From: DATBJJ01 sp036556425
GTDB lineage: Bacteria > Acidobacteriota > Vicinamibacteria > Vicinamibacterales > 2-12-FULL-66-21
Direction of reading: 5' to 3'
DNA: 64,000 bases
NCBI GenBank assembly: GCA_036556425.1
Contig: DATBJJ010000181.1
Span: forward strand, 1 to 64,000
Part shown: piece after piece, positions 43,994-51,768 of the stretch
Layout of the letters: every line of letters starts with the position of its first letter
How positions within the stretch are numbered: position 1 is the first letter of the stretch
Translations under genes and position numbers: made by a program
The notes under the pieces: generated by a model
What the model saw: the letters and a program-made list of their open reading frames with translations, nothing else
Database searches by the model: none
Told to the model about the DNA's origin: nothing

Positions 43994-44083
43994 ATGTTGG
44001 TCGCCATCGACGTTCGGTTTCTCGCCGCAGTCGTGATCGGGATTGTCCTCGTCGTGATTCTGATTCGAAACCGGAGACGGTAG
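43994..44083 (+). CDS. 29-residue single-TM microprotein
   Basis: MLVAIDVRFLAAVVIGIVLV followed by VILIRNRRR and TAG. One hydrophobic helix and a positively charged C-terminal end; cytoplasmic-in orientation is expected. AAAGGTG lies six bases before the ATG. The size and composition match many bacterial membrane microproteins. No function is assigned. Confidence 0.45.
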   Translation: MLVAIDVRFLAAVVIGIVLVVILIRNRRR

Positions 44084-44127
44084 CGCGTCGGACTGCTTCG
44101 GGATTTTGACGCATTGCTCGTCGAGTT

Positions 44128-44550
44128 TCAGCGCCTCGTGCGTCCACTGCTACGTTCGAGGACGTAGCGCGCACCGATCTCTTCGCCTTCAAAATACCCA
44201 AGCGACCCGGGCACGCACGAAAGGAGAGTTCCGTGCCCCCGTCCCCGTATCCGAGTCAGAGCTTCCCTGAGCGTAACGGTCCTACCGTCGAGTTCTAGGT
44301 CGGTGGAAATGGCGTAGCACATGTCCGGAGCGCCTTTTGACCGGAGCAGAGCCTCGACGCCTTCCACGCTATCTTCAGCCGCAGGAATATTGCCGATGAA
44401 ACGTGGATCGAGGTCCGCGAAATGGTACAGCCTGCGCAGAACATCCTGACGGCGCTTGGGCCTTCCAAGGAGTTCGACGAGCCGATCACGCTTGGCCGGA
44501 GTGATGAAGGCACGGATGAACGCGGCTTCCTGTTCGAGATCTGGCGCCAT
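44128..44550 (-). CDS. hypothetical protein
   Basis: About 140 residues from ATG 44,550 (an earlier start at 44,583 is possible). 'EQEAAFIRAFITPAKRDRLVELLGRPKRRQDVLRRLYHFADLDPRFIGNIPA', 'TLREALTRIRGRGHGTLLSCVPGSLGYFEGEEIGARYVLER': soluble, mixed alpha/beta, protein-like. I know no family name. It sits in the accessory stretch with no clear partner. Confidence 0.6.
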   Translation of the reverse strand: MAPDLEQEAAFIRAFITPAKRDRLVELLGRPKRRQDVLRRLYHFADLDPRFIGNIPAAEDSVEGVEALLRSKGAPDMCYAISTDLELDGRTVTLREALTRIRGRGHGTLLSCVPGSLGYFEGEEIGARYVLERSSGRTRR

Positions 44551-44640
44551 ATTCAAACCGATGATCAGTCGGCGAGCTGGCAAGGTTTAGCGAACAATCG
44601 TCGCACGCAACGACGACGAAGGTCGATGCCGTCTCGCCCG

Positions 44641-45054
44641 TCAGCGGTTGCCGATCGGCGGGCGCTCGGGCAATTCCAGAGTAGCGCGGCGTTCGGCTGG
44701 CACGCTCAAGCCGGAGATCGTGTCGCGGATTCGTCCGTCGAACGCCTCCAGTCGCACTTGTAGATTCCGGCCACTCACCAAACCCACTTGAAATGACGCG
44801 TCGACCGTGCCCGCCGTCCCCCGTGTGACGCTGGCTCGATCCGCAGCCATCGTCGAGCTCGAACGGTCCGTGCAGCCGGATCGGCCGGCGTCCCACCACC
44901 AGATCCCTTTGGGATCCTCGGGGTCGATAGCGAGGCACAGTCCCGGATGAGCAGAATCGATCAGCTTCAAGGGAGTGGACGTCACGATGTAACGCGGCTG
45001 TGACGCGCACGCGACGAGAACTGTCAACAGGCAGGCGACGAAACAACGGCTCAA
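44641..45054 (-). CDS. lipoprotein of unknown function
   Basis: 137 residues from TTG 45,052-45,054, with AGGA upstream (GCGAAGGACCAGAGCACG). Lipobox signal FVACLLTVLVACASQ. Mature part 'YIVTSTPLKLIDSAHPGLCLAIDPEDPKGIWWWDAGRSGC' and a C-terminal strand-rich region (GRNLQVRLEAFDGRI). No domain recognised. The rare TTG start is chosen because the signal peptide begins immediately after it. Confidence 0.6.
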   Translation of the reverse strand: MSRCFVACLLTVLVACASQPRYIVTSTPLKLIDSAHPGLCLAIDPEDPKGIWWWDAGRSGCTDRSSSTMAADRASVTRGTAGTVDASFQVGLVSGRNLQVRLEAFDGRIRDTISGLSVPAERRATLELPERPPIGNR

Positions 45055-45291
45055 CGTGCTCTGGTCCTTCGCTCGCGTGGGTCTGTCGCGTGGAGAACCT
45101 TCGTGGTGCGGGCGTAACACAAATTGGCGTCCCCAATGCATCGCCGGTCGTCGGCAGACAGGCCCCTGAGGACCGCCGACGGGATGTGCTTCGACATAGA
45201 GAGTGAATCCCGCTGCGCGTTGCGGGGAGAACCGTCCGTCAGGTTAGACGGCCGGTGGCCAGTGAATCAAGGTTCCGTGCTCTCAGGCAGG

Positions 45292-45480
45292 CACAACCCG
45301 ATCGAATTGTGTGCCAAGCTGGAATCGTCCTTGAGGAATCTGAGACTGCACTTCTGAAGAGGGTTGGCGAATTCGCGCTGTGGCGTGGTCGATACCCGGT
45401 GCCACTCAAGATCGAGCTGTATGGCCCGTCCATGACGGACTCACATCGCTCTTCAGCTTCGGCGGCTAGGCTGATCCCCG
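45292..45480 (+). pseudogene. possible remnant with 'W.GRYPVP' motif
   Basis: One frame gives 'HNPIELCAK'; the next frame continues 'AGIVLEESETALLKRVGEFA' and 'LWRGRYPVPLK'. The combined reading resembles a short module I have seen in uncharacterised soil-bacterial proteins, with one shift near 45,317-45,325. The rest of a gene is missing. The call is tentative; the remaining 45,055-45,497 interval shows no other gene. Confidence 0.3.
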
Positions 45481-45497
45481 AACAACCGTGTTCCGCG

Positions 45498-45674
45498 ATG
45501 ACGATTCGGATGGTGGTGATTTCAATCGTGCTTGGCATCTCGGCCGCCGTGTGGATTGTCCGCGTCGGCGGTCCGTCCGAGCGATTGGGCGAGACATGGG
45601 CCTTCGGCTTGTACGCGCTCGCGATCGGCGTGGTCCTGGCCGAAGTGATTCAGCGGCTTCGGCGCTCACGATAG
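45498..45674 (+). CDS. small two-TM protein
   Basis: 58 residues from ATG 45,498: MTIRMVVISIVLGISAAVWI and TWAFGLYALAIGVVLAEVIQ are two membrane helices joined by a short loop, with a basic tail RLRRSR. The frame runs on from the remnant upstream. No ribosome site of note. Followed by another two-TM protein. Confidence 0.45.
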   Translation: MTIRMVVISIVLGISAAVWIVRVGGPSERLGETWAFGLYALAIGVVLAEVIQRLRRSR

Positions 45675-45727
45675 TATTGAATCGGCGACTAGGCTCGCGA
45701 ACGCCGGCTCGCCGCCGATCGATAGTG

Positions 45728-45931
45728 ATGAGAGACGCGCTCATAATGTCGCCGTTTGTGATCGTTGGGCTGGTCTTCGTTTTCCTTCCAGCGCGCGTGC
45801 TGCGGTTCTACGAGTGGTTGCACGGCCCTTCGTTCCGGCGTCTCGGGAACGAGCCGAGGCATGTCCGCAACGCGGGCATCCTTTGGTTGGTGCTGTTGGC
45901 GGTCATCCTGTACCTCGATTCGGACCGTTAG
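45728..45931 (+). CDS. small two-TM protein
   Basis: 67 residues: SPFVIVGLVFVFLPARVLRF is the first helix, 'YEWLHGPSFRRLGNEPRHVRN' a basic loop, and AGILWLVLLAVILYL the second. Looks like a complete small inner-membrane protein. Possibly linked with the preceding two-TM gene. A small inverted repeat (CGTGGTTTTCAAAAGCCACG) follows its stop. Confidence 0.55.
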   Translation: MRDALIMSPFVIVGLVFVFLPARVLRFYEWLHGPSFRRLGNEPRHVRNAGILWLVLLAVILYLDSDR

Positions 45932-45979
45932 GAGGCGTGGTTTTCAAAAGCCACGTTTCCTTGAGCTGAAGGGCAACTG

Positions 45980-46265
45980 ATGAAACCTTCGCGTTTGCGA
46001 CAGACGCCGAAGCCGGCACAGGTTCACGTCTGCAAATACGGCTGGATCTGCGAGCAGCATCCCGACCAGGGGCTGGCTGCATGATGACTGCCCAGGTCCG
46101 GGGACGCCGTGCCGGACGTGCAATCGGGACTCACCGCCGAGGATGCCGAGCGGGTGGGAGTCGAAGCAGGACCAAATGACGATGCTGAAGCACCGCGTGT
46201 TCTGGATTGTCGTGATTGTGTTGGCGGCAGTGCTGACGTGGAACTTCTACGTCAACTTTCGCTGA
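45980..46265 (+). pseudogene. frameshifted small Cys-rich/membrane gene
   Basis: ATG 45,980 (GAAGGG upstream) reads 34 residues ending 'VHVCKYGWICEQHPDQGLAA' and stops. Dropping one G from the GGGG run at 46,069-46,072 restores 'HPDQGWLHDDCPGPGTPC' then 'RTCNRDSPPRMPSGWESKQD', continuing into 'MTMLKHRVFWIVVIVLAAVL' and a TGA at 46,263. The restored Cys pattern (CKYGWICE..HPD..W.HDDCPGPG.PC..C) is coherent and not expected by chance. The last 29 residues from ATG 46,176 form a TM microprotein that could be translated on its own. A real mutation or a homopolymer error are both possible. Confidence 0.55.
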
Positions 46266-46901
46266 ACTTGCGGCGCGTTGAATTGCGCTGGGTCGCGAAT
46301 GACGAGATTCGAGAGTCCCGCGCGGCCACGATGGACTTGCGATGCTCGATCTCGCAGACGAGCGGAAGCAGCAGTTTCAAGCGAAGGGTTGGATTGCGTG
46401 GACATGGTCATCACGAGCTGAACTCGGAGCATCCGGCGGCACTACGCGCAGAGCAAGCCCGCCCGCTCGCGTGGGCGGCGTCGTCAGTGCTGGTGGTGCG
46501 TCCCCAAGCGGATCGAGCACGGTTGGACCAGCGTTGCCTGCTTATCGGTGGAGGCCTGGTGGCGGCCTGATGACCGCTGTGTAGGTCAGATGATCCCGGG
46601 CCCGAGAACGAGATTTTTTTGAAAAAGGCCCGAAGGCTGTAAAAAGTTCCGTACGGATATCCGTACGGAACTTTTTTTATATAGGCCGACGAGGAGACGT
46701 CCACACGCCCAGGCAAACATCGACACCTGGATCAAATCGGAGAGCAAACTCAATGTGGGCGAGTCCATCTCGCGACTAGGGTAAGCCCTGTCGAGTTGGC
46801 GTTGTCATAGAAAGATCAGATGGCGCCGATGCGTTGAAAGCATCGACTAGGACTTCACTGGTTCGGGGAGACCTGTGGCAGCGCTGTGTTGGCCTTCAGG
46901 T
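46266..46901. other. gene-poor interval containing a 36-bp palindrome
   Basis: No frame in these 640 bases has a convincing protein. GC content is clearly lower than in flanking genes. The only strong structure is the perfect palindrome at 46,641-46,676, listed separately. An RNA gene ending there would fit but is not shown. Confidence 0.5.
46641..46676. terminator. perfect 36-bp palindrome with A/T tracts
   Basis: AAAAAGTTCCGTACGGAT and its exact reverse complement meet without a loop base, then two further Ts follow. The stem with A-run before and T-run after is a textbook bidirectional factor-independent terminator. Unusually, neither side has an obvious gene ending nearby: a broken gene ends 376 bases to the left on the plus strand, and on the other side the minus-strand broken gene ends at 46,902. 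Confidence 0.7.
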
Positions 46902-47620
46902 TCAGCGAGAAGACGGCCTGCTCGACTCGATCACCTGCCAGCGTTGAAGTGTCGAAGGGTCAACGCGCAGGATCCCGAACTTGTCGCTGGCCGGCGCTTC
47001 TTCCGGAAACACCTTGTTGCCACAACAGGAGACCTGCCATCTGGACTCAACTGGCTGATCCGGGCGCATGACCATCGTGACGAAGGCAAAGATCGCCCCG
47101 CCGTTGTGAAGAGGTTCCTTGACGTTGCCTTCGAAGTGGTGGGCGCGTGCCCCGTTGATGATGTAGATCTGTGGTTTGGCCTTGATGATCCGCCTTCACC
47201 TCCACTGACACGACTTGCGCTTCAGGGACGTTCAGGTGCCAGTAGAACTGCGCCGCGGTCGTACTGGCTCTGTTCTCAGCCATCAGTTCAAACTGCACCC
47301 GCTTCGTCCCGTCGGGCAGAGGCTCAATCTTCCAAAGTCGAAGATTTCGTCCAGTGGTACTTGTGAAGTGGCGGCCGTCCGGCCAGTCCTTTGGTCAACG
47401 ACAGTGAAATGAGCCGTTCCTGATGGATCGAGAATGTCGAACGCTGGGAACGTTGCCTGCCGTTTGACTTCCACCCGGTACCGTTCGTCAGATGATGTGG
47501 TCTGCCAAACGACGCGACGTGAATAGTCCCGCGCAGGATGAAAGGAGCCTGCTGCAGCCCGAATAGTCCGATGAGTCCGGCAACCACCGCAAACGCTCGC
47601 ATACGATTTGAACTACCCAT
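46902..47620 (-). pseudogene. exported protein gene broken by about three frameshifts
   Basis: ATG 47,620 (TATTCT 6 nt upstream) starts 'MRAFAVVAGLIGLFGLQQAP', a signal peptide, then 'GTIHVAS'. Shift 1 continues 'VWQTTSSDERYRVEVKRQAT', 'FDILDPSGTAHFTVVDQRTG' and 'VPLDEIFDFG'. Shift 2 continues 'KIEPLPDGTKRVQFELMAEN' and 'AAQFYWHLNVPEAQVVSVEV'. Shift 3 continues 'KAKPQIYIINGARAHHFEGN', 'GAIFAFVTMVMRPDQPVESR' and ends 'QRWQVIESSRPSSR' with TGA at 46,902. The joined protein (about 235 residues) is smooth and protein-like throughout, so it was one secreted protein. No family recognised. Confidence 0.6.
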
Positions 47621-47843
47621 AGCTCGAGAATAGCCGGGTTCGCGCCTTGAACGGGATTCACGCTGGTGTATGGCGCTTCGATCAGGATCAATTTGGCCGG
47701 GCCAGGCGCATGCATGTCAGGCTGACGCAGGTTCGTAATGCGTGTGCGCGGAAGACAGGGCGTCGCACAGGTTTGGAGTCGGTGCAGCTGCCATGGTCGC
47801 GGTAGAATGAGATAGAAAAGCTCGTTCCGACTCGGAGGGTGTC

Positions 47844-48290
47844 GTGTCGGTGCTGAAGATCTTCCGCAAGCGTCGGCCGTCACAGGAACAGCTCCGCGAG
47901 GAGGCGCGCCTGAGCCTCGCCAGGGTTCTCAGTCCTTGCGGCCATTGCGGCTCACCACTGTCAGGTCACGAGTACGCACTGGTGGCCGCCGAAGTCATCA
48001 ACGACAACGCGGAGTCGGTCACGCGACTATTCGGAGCTGTGAAGAAGCATGACTGGCTGACGCTTCGAAGTTTTCAGCGCTGGGAGGGGCGGTTCGACAA
48101 CCTCGAAGTCTATGCAATCCGCTGCCTTCGGAACCGTCTCTCAGTTGCGGTCCTGAAGGCGCCATTCGAGTTTTTCGAGCCCGACACGCTGTTTTGCCGT
48201 GAGGTCCTCGATGCCGACCAGGCAGTGGCACTCCGAGGAGCATTTCCGACTATCGAGTGGTTTCAGTTCCCGAACGAGACGCCCTCGTGA
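47844..48290 (+). CDS. hypothetical protein with Cys pair
   Basis: 148 residues from GTG 47,844 with GGAGG upstream. 'MSVLKIFRKRRPSQEQLREE', 'PCGHCGSPLSGHEYALVAAEVINDNAESVTRLFGAVKKHDWLTLRSFQRWEG', 'RCLRNRLSVAVLKAPFEFFEPDTLFCREVLD'. Basic N-terminus, CxxC near residue 32, otherwise alpha/beta. No family name known. Last protein gene before tRNA-Glu. Confidence 0.6.
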   Translation: MSVLKIFRKRRPSQEQLREEARLSLARVLSPCGHCGSPLSGHEYALVAAEVINDNAESVTRLFGAVKKHDWLTLRSFQRWEGRFDNLEVYAIRCLRNRLSVAVLKAPFEFFEPDTLFCREVLDADQAVALRGAFPTIEWFQFPNETPS

Positions 48291-48442
48291 CGAACCACAC
48301 TCCGTTCTAGCGACGCAGGCGACTAAAGCCTCTGCCGGGGCTCGAGTCGCTGATTCCCAGTGCGTGCGTGTGTGTGGTTGTGATCTTCCGGTAACAGGCA
48401 GTGAAGCATGTGACGCTCACCACGCTTTTGTGACTTGGGTAG

Positions 48443-48515
48443 CGTCCCCAACGGGATTCGAACCCGTGTTTTGGCCTTGAAAGGGCCACGTCCTAGGCCT
48501 CTGGACGATGGGGAC
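48443..48515 (-). tRNA. tRNA-Glu(UUC)
   Basis: The minus strand reads GTCCCCA...TGGGGAC-G, a 7-bp acceptor stem. The anticodon stem TGGCC/GGCCA encloses CTTTCAA, giving TTC (Glu). The T-arm ACGGG-TTCGAAT-CCCGT is standard. CCA is not encoded. The tRNA 3' end faces the small-gene accessory stretch. Confidence 0.97.
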
Positions 48516-48684
48516 GATTGAGAGCGGTTCCGCGCTGCGGCGGAACAGCCAAGTTTAGCAGCCCACAAGCCATCCGCCAAATCTGAGCGACGCTCACGAT
48601 TCTTCAGCCTTTTCCTGAGAGTCCATCACGCTTCTTCAGCCGTCCATCACGACGGCGGCCCGTCGAGCTCCATATCGTAGTGGC

Positions 48685-49305
48685 ATGAAGAAGATGATCG
48701 TTGCAGCGATGTTCGCGCTCGTGATCCCGTCGCGTCTCCATGCGCAACCCTCCACGGCCTGCGACGCGAGAGCCGCGTTCGGCGTCGCGGGCTCGCTCTT
48801 CACCGCCCGCACGCCCGTCGATCCGGTGCGCGCGGGAAACGGCCCGCACGTCCTCGCGAACACGACGCGGCGCGGACCCGAGGGCTCGATCCATGCCCTC
48901 GTGCCGATCGACGGCGATCGAAGTCTAATCGCCGAATTCGGCGTCGGCACGATGCACGTCGCGATCGAGAGAGACGCGGCCGGCAATGGCGTCGACAAGA
49001 TTCCCGCCGGCAGCGTCAGCACGCAGCGCTTCAGCGCCGGCTTTCTGAACTTCGCGCAAGGCCGGCGCCTCTGCGGTTACGCGGGCGCGAAGGCGGGACT
49101 CTATCGATTCAGCTATCGCGGACTCTCGTCGGCGATCGGCGGCGTCGCGCTCGACATGGGCCTCGAGACGGCAATGTCGGCGTCGACGACGATCTTCTTC
49201 GAGCTCGATCTGACGATCGCGCTCAACAAAGCAAAGCCGCCGCTGACCGACGCCTCCATCTTCTTCAACCTCGGACCGGTCGTCGGCATTCGCCATCGTT
49301 TCTAG
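48685..49305 (+). CDS. outer-membrane beta-barrel-like exported protein
   Basis: 206 residues with a signal peptide (MKKMIVAAMFALVIPSRLHA). Strand-rich body: 'GSLIAEF'-type alternation, 'RFSAGFLNFAQGRRLCGYAGAKAGLYRFSYRGLSSAIGGVALDMGLETAMSASTTIFFELDLTIALN', terminating 'NLGPVVGIRHRF' with a C-terminal Phe. Probably a small outer-membrane barrel. TATCGT lies 6 nt before the ATG, with no ribosome site. Directly upstream of the caspase-like operon but separated by a plausible promoter (TAGTAT, 49,313-49,318). Confidence 0.72.
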   Translation: MKKMIVAAMFALVIPSRLHAQPSTACDARAAFGVAGSLFTARTPVDPVRAGNGPHVLANTTRRGPEGSIHALVPIDGDRSLIAEFGVGTMHVAIERDAAGNGVDKIPAGSVSTQRFSAGFLNFAQGRRLCGYAGAKAGLYRFSYRGLSSAIGGVALDMGLETAMSASTTIFFELDLTIALNKAKPPLTDASIFFNLGPVVGIRHRF

Positions 49306-49336
49306 CTCAGTGTAGTATCTGCGGGACCATTGCACT

Positions 49337-50470
49337 ATGTGTCCCGCCAGCACGGTATGGTACCGGCCTCCGAAGATTCCTGAAGCGTCGAAGACTCATG
49401 CATTGGTTATCGGCACGAGCAAGTACGATCACCTCCCGACGAAAACGCTGAAGCTTGGACAACTGGATTGCGCGGCAAGCGCGGCCTACGAGTTCGCACG
49501 TTGGTTGAAGCACTCGTATAGAAACGACCTGGCGCCGCTCGCATCGATCCGAGGTCTCGCGGCGCCGTCCGATCTCGAGCGGACCGCCTATCGCGGCAAC
49601 GATGTGCTTCTCTGGCCTCGATCGACCGGCGACCAGGTTCAAGAAGCCCTCGAGCGATGGCAAGATGACTGCTTCGATTACCCTCGCAATGTGGCCATCC
49701 TCTACGTCAGCGGCCATGGCATCGTGGAATCTCCCGATCACCCATACGTGCTGCTGCAAGACATCGGACGCCACGACAACTTCAACAACGCGCTGAGCAT
49801 CGCTCCGACTCAAATCGCGCTGGGCGTCCGAACACTCGCAGCGAGCGCGATCTTCGTCGATTCCTGCCAGCAGCTGTCGCCCAAGCCTGAATGGGATTTA
49901 TCCGGCGGCCGCCACCTCAACGCGCCGCGCATCGCGCTCAACGAGTCGCGCTTCGCTCGTCCGATCTACTTCGCTGCGGCGACCGGCGCCGCGGCGTTCG
50001 GCGTCGCGGGAGAGAGCACGTTCTTCTGCAGGGCGCTCATTCGATGCCTCGATGTGCTCGCGGTGCGTCCTGTGGGCAAGCCGCCGACATGGGCGGTCAC
50101 CACAACGTCGCTCGCGGAAGCGTTGATGACCGAAATTGCGCGAACACGACCAAAGCAGCGCGTGCAGCCCGGAGGAAGCTTGGGGCTGCGCAACATCCAC
50201 GTTCCCGAGCGGGCGCCGACGCTCGCGTCGAGGTTCAGACTGCGGCCCGCACAGAATTTGCCGTGGGCACGAGGGCTCCTGAGAAACGCGAGCCCCGGCG
50301 CTGCGTCGATTCCCTTGAACCTCCAGTCGTCCGAGTTTCAAGAGGAGCTCGCGTGCGGCGACTATATTCTGCGCGTCAGCAGCACGCCTCCGCCTCGATT
50401 CAACGAGCGCGAGCATCACTTCACCCACATTCCACCTGACGGCGCGGACATCGAGATAGACATCGAATGA
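49337..50470 (+). CDS. caspase-like (peptidase C14) protease
   Basis: 377 residues. Predicted cysteine protease of the caspase/metacaspase clan: first strand 'THALVIGTSKYDHLP' (20-34), His127 in 'AILYVSGHGIVES' and Cys177 in 'AIFVDSCQQL', the catalytic dyad in its usual context and spacing (50 residues). A C-terminal 130-residue region (from about 245) is non-catalytic and ends in a strand-rich block ('GDYILRVSSTPP...DIEIDIE'), probably for partner binding. No signal peptide, so cytoplasmic. The stop overlaps the next start (ATGA), and the third gene overlaps the second, so this is a tightly coupled three-gene operon. Bacterial caspases of this size often act in stress, cell-death or defence modules. 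Substrate and trigger are unknown. Confidence 0.88.
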   Translation: MCPASTVWYRPPKIPEASKTHALVIGTSKYDHLPTKTLKLGQLDCAASAAYEFARWLKHSYRNDLAPLASIRGLAAPSDLERTAYRGNDVLLWPRSTGDQVQEALERWQDDCFDYPRNVAILYVSGHGIVESPDHPYVLLQDIGRHDNFNNALSIAPTQIALGVRTLAASAIFVDSCQQLSPKPEWDLSGGRHLNAPRIALNESRFARPIYFAAATGAAAFGVAGESTFFCRALIRCLDVLAVRPVGKPPTWAVTTTSLAEALMTEIARTRPKQRVQPGGSLGLRNIHVPERAPTLASRFRLRPAQNLPWARGLLRNASPGAASIPLNLQSSEFQEELACGDYILRVSSTPPPRFNEREHHFTHIPPDGADIEIDIE

Positions 50471-51768
50471 ACGGCTGGGCCTTCCTCACGGTGCAAATGC
50501 CTCCGCGCGTGATGGCGGAGTACGAACCGACGTTTCCTCCGGTGCGGCTCGAATCATCCGACGGCGTCGACGTATGGGATCTCAGAGCTAACGGGAGAGC
50601 CGCACGCGTGCCGTCCGGCGTAGTGCGTTTGACCGCGCAAGCGAGCGGCGCCCCACCGATCACGGTGACGCTCGAATTGGGCGATGGAGAATCGCGCACG
50701 TATCGCTTCACCGACCGGCAGTTCCGCGTGGTTCAACCCCGGCAGCTCGCGATCGCCGGAGTCGGAGACGCGTTCCGAGGGGCGTCTGGTGCGTTTTTCG
50801 TTCGATTCCTCGAAGGTCCGAGACGCCGGCCCGTACGCGCCACTCACATCGTCTCCGGAACCGCAGACGGCGGCCTCACCGTGACGTTCGAACGCGAGCC
50901 CGGCGCGCCGCTGTTTGCCGATGTCCTCGCGCCTGGCCATTCGCGATTCCTTCTCTCATTGGCGACAACCGAGCTACCGGAAGGATATCGAATGACGCGG
51001 CTCAGCGTGGATCGACACGCGCCGACGGCGACGATTTCGGGTGACCTCGCCGATCCGGAGCTAAGGGCGGCGCGTCAATTCGCATGGGGCGGGAATCTGG
51101 GCGAAGCCATGCATCTCGTCAGACCGTACTTGGACGATTACCGCGTGAACGAACCGACGAACGACCTGGAAGCGGCCGCGGTTGCGTATATCGTGATCCG
51201 CGCCGGGGACGTCAATGCGCTCTTTCCGTGGGGTCTCGAACTCTCGCGATCGCCGCGGCTAGCCGCCGATGGCCTCGTCGTTGCCGCAGAGTGGTTTGCT
51301 GAAGCGGGCTGCCATCTGACCGCCTTGAACATGCTTCGCCGGATGACGAGCATGGGCTTCCCTCTGTTCACTGATGGATACTCTCTTGCCATCGCGCGGC
51401 TGGCCTCGTACGCAACGGTCGACATTCGATCTCGGAGCGATCTCGACAAGGATGAGCGTCAGTCCGCGATGATGATCGGGCAAGAGCTTCGTGAATGGAA
51501 TCGGCTCGAGGCGCGGGCGGCGCACAAGCAGCTCACGCGGCGGATCGCGCAAGTGGATTGGTCCTCTTATTGGATCCGAGCCGCTCCCCGTCCCCGCCTG
51601 CCGCTGCCTCGATTCCTTCGAACGACCTGGGACCGACTCGATACTCTCCTGACGTCCGACTGGACGCGCATCGCGTGGCAGGTTCATGAATCACCACAAA
51701 CAGATCCGAACGCAAGGAGCACGACATGGCAGGATCGGAAGTCGAAGTCAGACCTGAAAGGCGCTTGA
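50467..51768 (+). CDS. unknown caspase-operon protein (beta-rich N-terminus, helical C-terminus)
   Basis: 433 residues, no family recognised. The first about 210 residues are strand-rich in three sections ('VRLESSDGVDVWDLRANGRA', 'ITVTLELGDGESRTYRFTDR', 'THIVSGTADGGLTVTFEREPG'), like stacked beta-sandwiches. From about 210 it is helical with repeat-like spacing ('AARQFAWGGNLGEAMHLVRPYLDD', 'DLEAAAVAYIVIRAGDVNALF', 'LVVAAEWFAEAGCHLTALNMLRRM'), similar to TPR-like solenoids. It could be the substrate, inhibitor or sensor of the caspase-like protease. ATG overlaps the protease stop. No signal peptide or TM. Confidence 0.8.
   Translation: MNGWAFLTVQMPPRVMAEYEPTFPPVRLESSDGVDVWDLRANGRAARVPSGVVRLTAQASGAPPITVTLELGDGESRTYRFTDRQFRVVQPRQLAIAGVGDAFRGASGAFFVRFLEGPRRRPVRATHIVSGTADGGLTVTFEREPGAPLFADVLAPGHSRFLLSLATTELPEGYRMTRLSVDRHAPTATISGDLADPELRAARQFAWGGNLGEAMHLVRPYLDDYRVNEPTNDLEAAAVAYIVIRAGDVNALFPWGLELSRSPRLAADGLVVAAEWFAEAGCHLTALNMLRRMTSMGFPLFTDGYSLAIARLASYATVDIRSRSDLDKDERQSAMMIGQELREWNRLEARAAHKQLTRRIAQVDWSSYWIRAAPRPRLPLPRFLRTTWDRLDTLLTSDWTRIAWQVHESPQTDPNARSTTWQDRKSKSDLKGA

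Noticed and set aside
46266..46640. Zinc-ribbon or other protein gene
   Set aside because: Cys-Trp-rich readings (for example CWWCVPKR) occur in one frame but without a start, ribosome site or coherent flanking sequence.
40398..48290. Chromosomal integron cassette array
   Set aside because: Many small unrelated genes suggested cassettes, but I found no repeated attC-like sites (RYYYAAC...GTTRRRY) between genes, orientation is mixed, and there is no integrase.
45127..48451. Attachment-site duplicates of the tRNA-Glu 3' end
   Set aside because: GCGTCCCCAA from the tRNA end recurs at 45,127-45,136 and 46,498-46,507, but only ten bases match and no integrase or boundary is seen; may be chance.
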